From positions 33,157 through 97,156 of the forward strand of contig JBNKNO010000007.1 in the NCBI GenBank assembly GCA_050293885.1: DNA of 64,000 bases, given 5' to 3'. This DNA comes from Nitrogeniibacter sp050293885. GTDB taxonomy: Bacteria; Pseudomonadota; Gammaproteobacteria; Burkholderiales; Rhodocyclaceae. The notes below the pieces were generated by a model. The model saw nothing but the letters and a program-made list of their open reading frames with translations, did not search any database and had not been told where the DNA came from. Positions within the stretch are counted from its first letter, which is position 1. Each line of letters opens with the position of its first letter. A program made the position numbers and the translations under genes. Below, piece after piece: positions 59,550 through 64,000 of the stretch.

Positions 59550-60371
59550 TCAATTCCCCCCGAACAGGCGCTTCAGAATCCCCGGCTTGTCGTAATTCAC
59601 GAAGCGCAGAGGACGGTCTTCCCCCAGGAAGCGGCCAACCACATCGAGGTAGGCTTCGGAGACGTCCGAACCCTTGATGTGCACCGCGGGCGTGCCTTGG
59701 TTGGAGGCATGAAGCACTGCGTCCGATTCGGGAATGACCCCGATCAGGTCGACCCGCAGCAGTTCCTGTACGTCCTTGTAGGAGAGCATTTCGCCGTCTT
59801 CGACGCGCTTGGGCGAATAGCGGGTGATGAGCAGGTGTTCCTTGACCGGCTCGCCACCTTCCTTGGCGCGTTTCGACTTCGACTGCAGGATGCCGAGGAT
59901 GCGGTCGGAGTCGCGTACCGAGGAGACTTCCGGGTTGGTGGTGACGATCGCTTCGTCGGCGAAGGTGAGCGCCATCACGGCGCCGCGCTCGATGCCGGCG
60001 GGCGAATCGCACACGACATAGTCGAAGGCCATGTGCTCGAGCTCCTTGAGCACTTTCTCGACGCCTTCTTCGGTCAGCGCGTCCTTGTCGCGGGTTTGCG
60101 AGGCGGGCAGCACGAACAGGTTTTCGCAGTGCTTGTCCTTGATGAGCGCCTGATTGAGGCGCGCCTCGCCGTTGACCACGTTGACGAGGTCGTACACCAC
60201 GCGGCGTTCGCAGCCCATGATGAGGTCCAGATTGCGCAGACCGACGTCGAAGTCGATGACAGCGGTCTTGAATCCGCGCAGCGCGAGGCCGGATGCGAAT
60301 GCGGCGCTGGTGGTGGTCTTTCCGACGCCGCCCTTGCCGGATGTTACAACGATGACTCGGGTCACGTTCAT
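59550..60371 (-). CDS. minD: Septum site-determining ATPase MinD
   Basis: 273 residues. Deviant Walker A SGKGGVGKTT (11-20), VIDFDVGLRNLDLIMG and VCDSPAGIERGA are diagnostic. The C-terminal amphipathic helix (PGILKRLFGG) anchors it to the membrane. Start at ATG 60371 with AAAGGG just upstream. Confidence 0.98.
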   Translation of the reverse strand: MNVTRVIVVTSGKGGVGKTTTSAAFASGLALRGFKTAVIDFDVGLRNLDLIMGCERRVVYDLVNVVNGEARLNQALIKDKHCENLFVLPASQTRDKDALTEEGVEKVLKELEHMAFDYVVCDSPAGIERGAVMALTFADEAIVTTNPEVSSVRDSDRILGILQSKSKRAKEGGEPVKEHLLITRYSPKRVEDGEMLSYKDVQELLRVDLIGVIPESDAVLHASNQGTPAVHIKGSDVSEAYLDVVGRFLGEDRPLRFVNYDKPGILKRLFGGN

Positions 60372-60391
60372 TCCCTTTCTGATGGTTCTCG

Positions 60392-61162
60392 CTAGGCTGA
60401 AGTCAGCGGCGCGAGGGTCAAAGATTGATTGTCGTTTTCGCCCGTCAGGCGGGCTTGTGCGTTCTTGCCGGCGACGCTTTCCGGAATGCCTTTCTCGAAG
60501 GTACGGAAAACGCCGGCGATGGAGATCAGTTCGGGGCCGAAATCGGTCGAGAAGATTCGCGCCTCGGCATTTCCTTGCGCGCCGGCGATGGCACGGCCGC
60601 GTAACGGGCCATAGCAATGAATGTTGCCGTCGGCGATCACTTCCGCGCCGTGGCTCACGCCGCCGAGCAGAATGAGGTCGCCGCCTTTGGCGTAGGCCTG
60701 TTGGCCGGATCGCAGCGGACGCTCGATGATGAGTGCGTTTGCGGCGGCGGTGGGTGCCGGAGGGGGCGGCGGTGCGGCTTGAACCGGCGGAGGCGTGGGT
60801 TCGGCGATGCGCTCATGCGATGGTGGTGCGTCGACGGCGGCGTCATCGAGCACCGCCAGGCCAACGCGCTTTGCCCCCTCGATCCAGTGTTCGGGGACAT
60901 GCGACGCGGCGACCGGTTGTAGCCGGTAGCGTCGCAGCAGACTGGTCAGCGAGGGCCAATCTACCGTGTCAGACACGCTGTCGAGATCCGAAAAGTCGAG
61001 CACCGTCGCTTCCAGATTGAAAAAGTCGGGCATGCCGCCGAGCATGGCGTGCATGGCATCGGCGAGGCGCATCGGGTCGGTATCGCGGAGCCGAGCCGTC
61101 ATGACGCCCAGGCTTGCACCCTTGAATTCGATCGGTCTGGATGAAGCGGAGGCGTCCTTCAT
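60392..61162 (-). CDS. minC: Septum site-determining protein MinC
   Basis: 256 residues. The N-terminal FtsZ-inhibiting domain (~1-110) and C-terminal beta-helix (SGQQAYAKGGDLILLGGVSHGAEVIADGNIHCYGPLRGRAIAG) are joined by a long Pro/Ala-rich linker (~125-150). It begins the minCDE operon, with minD 20 nt downstream. Confidence 0.96.
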   Translation of the reverse strand: MKDASASSRPIEFKGASLGVMTARLRDTDPMRLADAMHAMLGGMPDFFNLEATVLDFSDLDSVSDTVDWPSLTSLLRRYRLQPVAASHVPEHWIEGAKRVGLAVLDDAAVDAPPSHERIAEPTPPPVQAAPPPPPAPTAAANALIIERPLRSGQQAYAKGGDLILLGGVSHGAEVIADGNIHCYGPLRGRAIAGAQGNAEARIFSTDFGPELISIAGVFRTFEKGIPESVAGKNAQARLTGENDNQSLTLAPLTSA

Positions 61163-61249
61163 TCGGCGTTTGCCCTGTCAAATCCTGCGAGTCTACTGGG
61201 CCCGGCCAGCCGGGGCAAGATTCCGTCTGAATTCGAAACGTTTTGATGC

Positions 61250-62116
61250 TTAATGCTGGGTCGGCGGCGTGTCGTCGTCAAACAACGCCTGCACCGCATC
61301 GGCGTCGTAGCGGTAGGTGTGATTGGACAGATCGTCGTGAATTTCGACAATGCCATGCTCCGCGACAATGGATTCGACTTCGTCGCGGCCGAGGTTGCGC
61401 AGCATGGTATCGATCTTTTGCGGGTCCATCGGCCAGCGGTGGATGACCGGTCGCGGCTCGAACACCCGCACTTGCTCTTCATGAAACAGGCGGGTGAGCA
61501 ACTCGGTGCTGTCGAGCGCGCGCAGTTCGTCGGCTTTGACGGTGGCGGCGAGCTGCGTCACGCGCGCCCAGCCGTCGGGGTCGCGTGCATCGGCATCGGG
61601 CAGCTTTTGCAGGAAGAGGCCCGCCGCGCAGTCGCCGTTGGCCGCAAGGAACAAGGCAGCCGGTTGTTGCTCGGAGAGCGCCAGATAGTGCTCGAACACG
61701 GCGGCGACACTGTCGCCTTCAATCGGCACATAGCTTTGGTAGGGCTGTTGCTGGTCGGCCACGTCCAGCGTGAGCAGTAGGTGTCCGTCGCCGAGCAGGG
61801 CCGGAAGCGTGGCATCGGCGGGGATGTCGCTGGCCTTGGCGTAGCCACGCAGATTGAGCCCCTCGGTGCAGTCGATGACCAGCAGCGACAGCGGCCCGTG
61901 GCCTTGCAGTTGAAAGGTGACCCGGCCGGGTTGCTTGAGATTGCCGGTCATGATGCTGGCGACCGCGGCAAGCTCGCCGAGGGTGTCGCGCACGACGGGC
62001 GCGTAGTCACGCCCTTTGAGAATCGCGCGCCAGGTGTCGTTGAGCTGCACCACGGCGCCGCGGATGTCGAGATCGTCGAACAGGAATCGCTGAACGGTGC
62101 TGTCGTTTTTGAGCAT
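61250..62116 (-). CDS. hslO: Hsp33-family chaperone HslO lacking the redox-switch cysteines
   Basis: 288 residues, normal Hsp33 length. The N-terminal chaperone domain is well conserved (RFLFDDLDIRGAVVQLNDTW, LGELAAVASIMTGNLKQPGRVTFQLQGHGPL). In Hsp33 the C-terminal domain binds zinc through C-x-C and C-x2-C, which open on oxidation. Here the first pair is replaced by W228-P-M230 and the second by D261-D-L-S264, while the surrounding residues stay aligned (MLRNLGRDEVESIVAEHG, YRYDADAVQALF). The only cysteines are C83 and C163. It cannot act as a zinc-based redox switch; holdase activity by other means is possible. Confidence 0.9.
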   Translation of the reverse strand: MLKNDSTVQRFLFDDLDIRGAVVQLNDTWRAILKGRDYAPVVRDTLGELAAVASIMTGNLKQPGRVTFQLQGHGPLSLLVIDCTEGLNLRGYAKASDIPADATLPALLGDGHLLLTLDVADQQQPYQSYVPIEGDSVAAVFEHYLALSEQQPAALFLAANGDCAAGLFLQKLPDADARDPDGWARVTQLAATVKADELRALDSTELLTRLFHEEQVRVFEPRPVIHRWPMDPQKIDTMLRNLGRDEVESIVAEHGIVEIHDDLSNHTYRYDADAVQALFDDDTPPTQH

Positions 62117-62121
62117 GAGGG

Positions 62122-62469
62122 TCAGGCTCCGAAATGCGCGGCGTAGTGCTCGGGCTTGAAGCCCACGAGCACGCCGTTGCCGGTGTTGAGCACCGGGCGC
62201 TTGATCAAGCTGGGGTGGGCGATCATCAGCGCGATGGCGCGTTCGTCGTCGTCAATCGATCGTGCTTCCTCCGGCAGCTTGCGCCAGGTGGTGCCGCGCG
62301 TGTTGACCAGCACGCTGCGATCGATCTGTTTGAGCCAGGCGCGCAGGGTGTCGGCGTCGATGCCGGCTTTCTTGTAGTCGTGAAAATCGTGCTCAATGCC
62401 GTGTTCGTTCAGCCATGTGAAGGCTTTCTTCATCGTGTCGCAGTTGCGGATACCGTAGATCGTCACCAT
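62122..62469 (-). CDS. ArsC/Spx-family protein (YffB-like)
   Basis: 115 residues. GIRNCDTMKKAFTWL places the single reactive cysteine at C10, and PSLIKRPVLNTGNGVLVGF is the conserved Arg/Pro site. E. coli YffB has a similar fold and no proven arsenate reductase function. It ends 5 nt before hslO starts, so the two are probably co-transcribed. Confidence 0.88.
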   Translation of the reverse strand: MVTIYGIRNCDTMKKAFTWLNEHGIEHDFHDYKKAGIDADTLRAWLKQIDRSVLVNTRGTTWRKLPEEARSIDDDERAIALMIAHPSLIKRPVLNTGNGVLVGFKPEHYAAHFGA

Positions 62470-62492
62470 CGCGTTCGTCCCTGATCAAGCGT

Positions 62493-64000
<1,508 letters not shown>

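Overview
The window is a high-GC chromosomal segment from a betaproteobacterium, most likely Rhodocyclales/Zoogloeaceae (Azoarcus, Thauera or Denitromonas relatives). I infer this from the gene order: yceD-rpmF-plsX-fabHDG-acpP-fabF, then nadB beside rpoE-rseA-rseB-rseC-mucD, then lepA-lepB-DUF4845-rnc-era-recO-pdxJ-acpS-nagZ, then uvrC-pgsA and tRNA genes. No rRNA, CRISPR array or complete insertion sequence is visible. The taxonomic placement was not checked against a database.

Layout. 1-9.8 kb: end of a DinG/YoaA-type helicase, an M20 amidohydrolase, putA (minus strand), an FtsX-type ABC permease and rmuC. 9.8-15 kb: a small membrane protein, moaA, tRNA-Asn, a large AsmA-like envelope protein with a (Glu/Lys/Asp-Pro)n tract, and an aromatic aminotransferase. 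15-24.2 kb: uvrB, a low-molecular-weight phosphatase, rne, rluC with a HAD phosphatase and a Rieske ferredoxin, then an RsmI-like methyltransferase and maf. 24.2-30.8 kb: the fatty-acid synthesis operon from a near-consensus promoter before yceD to fabF, then a YgfX-like gene. 30.8-36.9 kb: nadB and the sigma-E envelope-stress operon. 36.9-47 kb: translation, secretion, RNA-processing and cofactor genes (lepA to pgsA) in tight, often 4-bp-overlapping order. 47-49.3 kb: tRNA Gly-Cys-Gly, a phosphodiesterase-family protein and a DUF1178 protein.

49.5-59.2 kb is the accessory part. It is a compact integrative element of about 9.7 kb inserted in the 3' end of a tRNA-Leu(UAA) gene. It carries a P4-type integrase, a gene of unknown function, an AlpA-type regulator, a DUF927 ATPase, a 390-bp region dense in GTTAC/GTAAC motifs with a perfect 16-bp inverted repeat (origin-like), and one very large single-polypeptide restriction-modification enzyme of Type ISP architecture. 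This is the gene set expected of a phage-satellite-like or P4-like element with a defence cargo. A degenerate copy of the tRNA 3' end marks the far junction. Next to that copy lies what appears to be the original tRNA terminator, itself interrupted by a roughly 106-bp MITE-like insertion.

Beyond the element the core chromosome resumes. tRNA-Leu begins 8 nt after minE, so it is probably the last gene of minCDE. It is followed by an Hsp33 homologue that lacks all four redox-switch cysteines, an ArsC/YffB-family protein and the C-terminal part of tex, which runs off the window.
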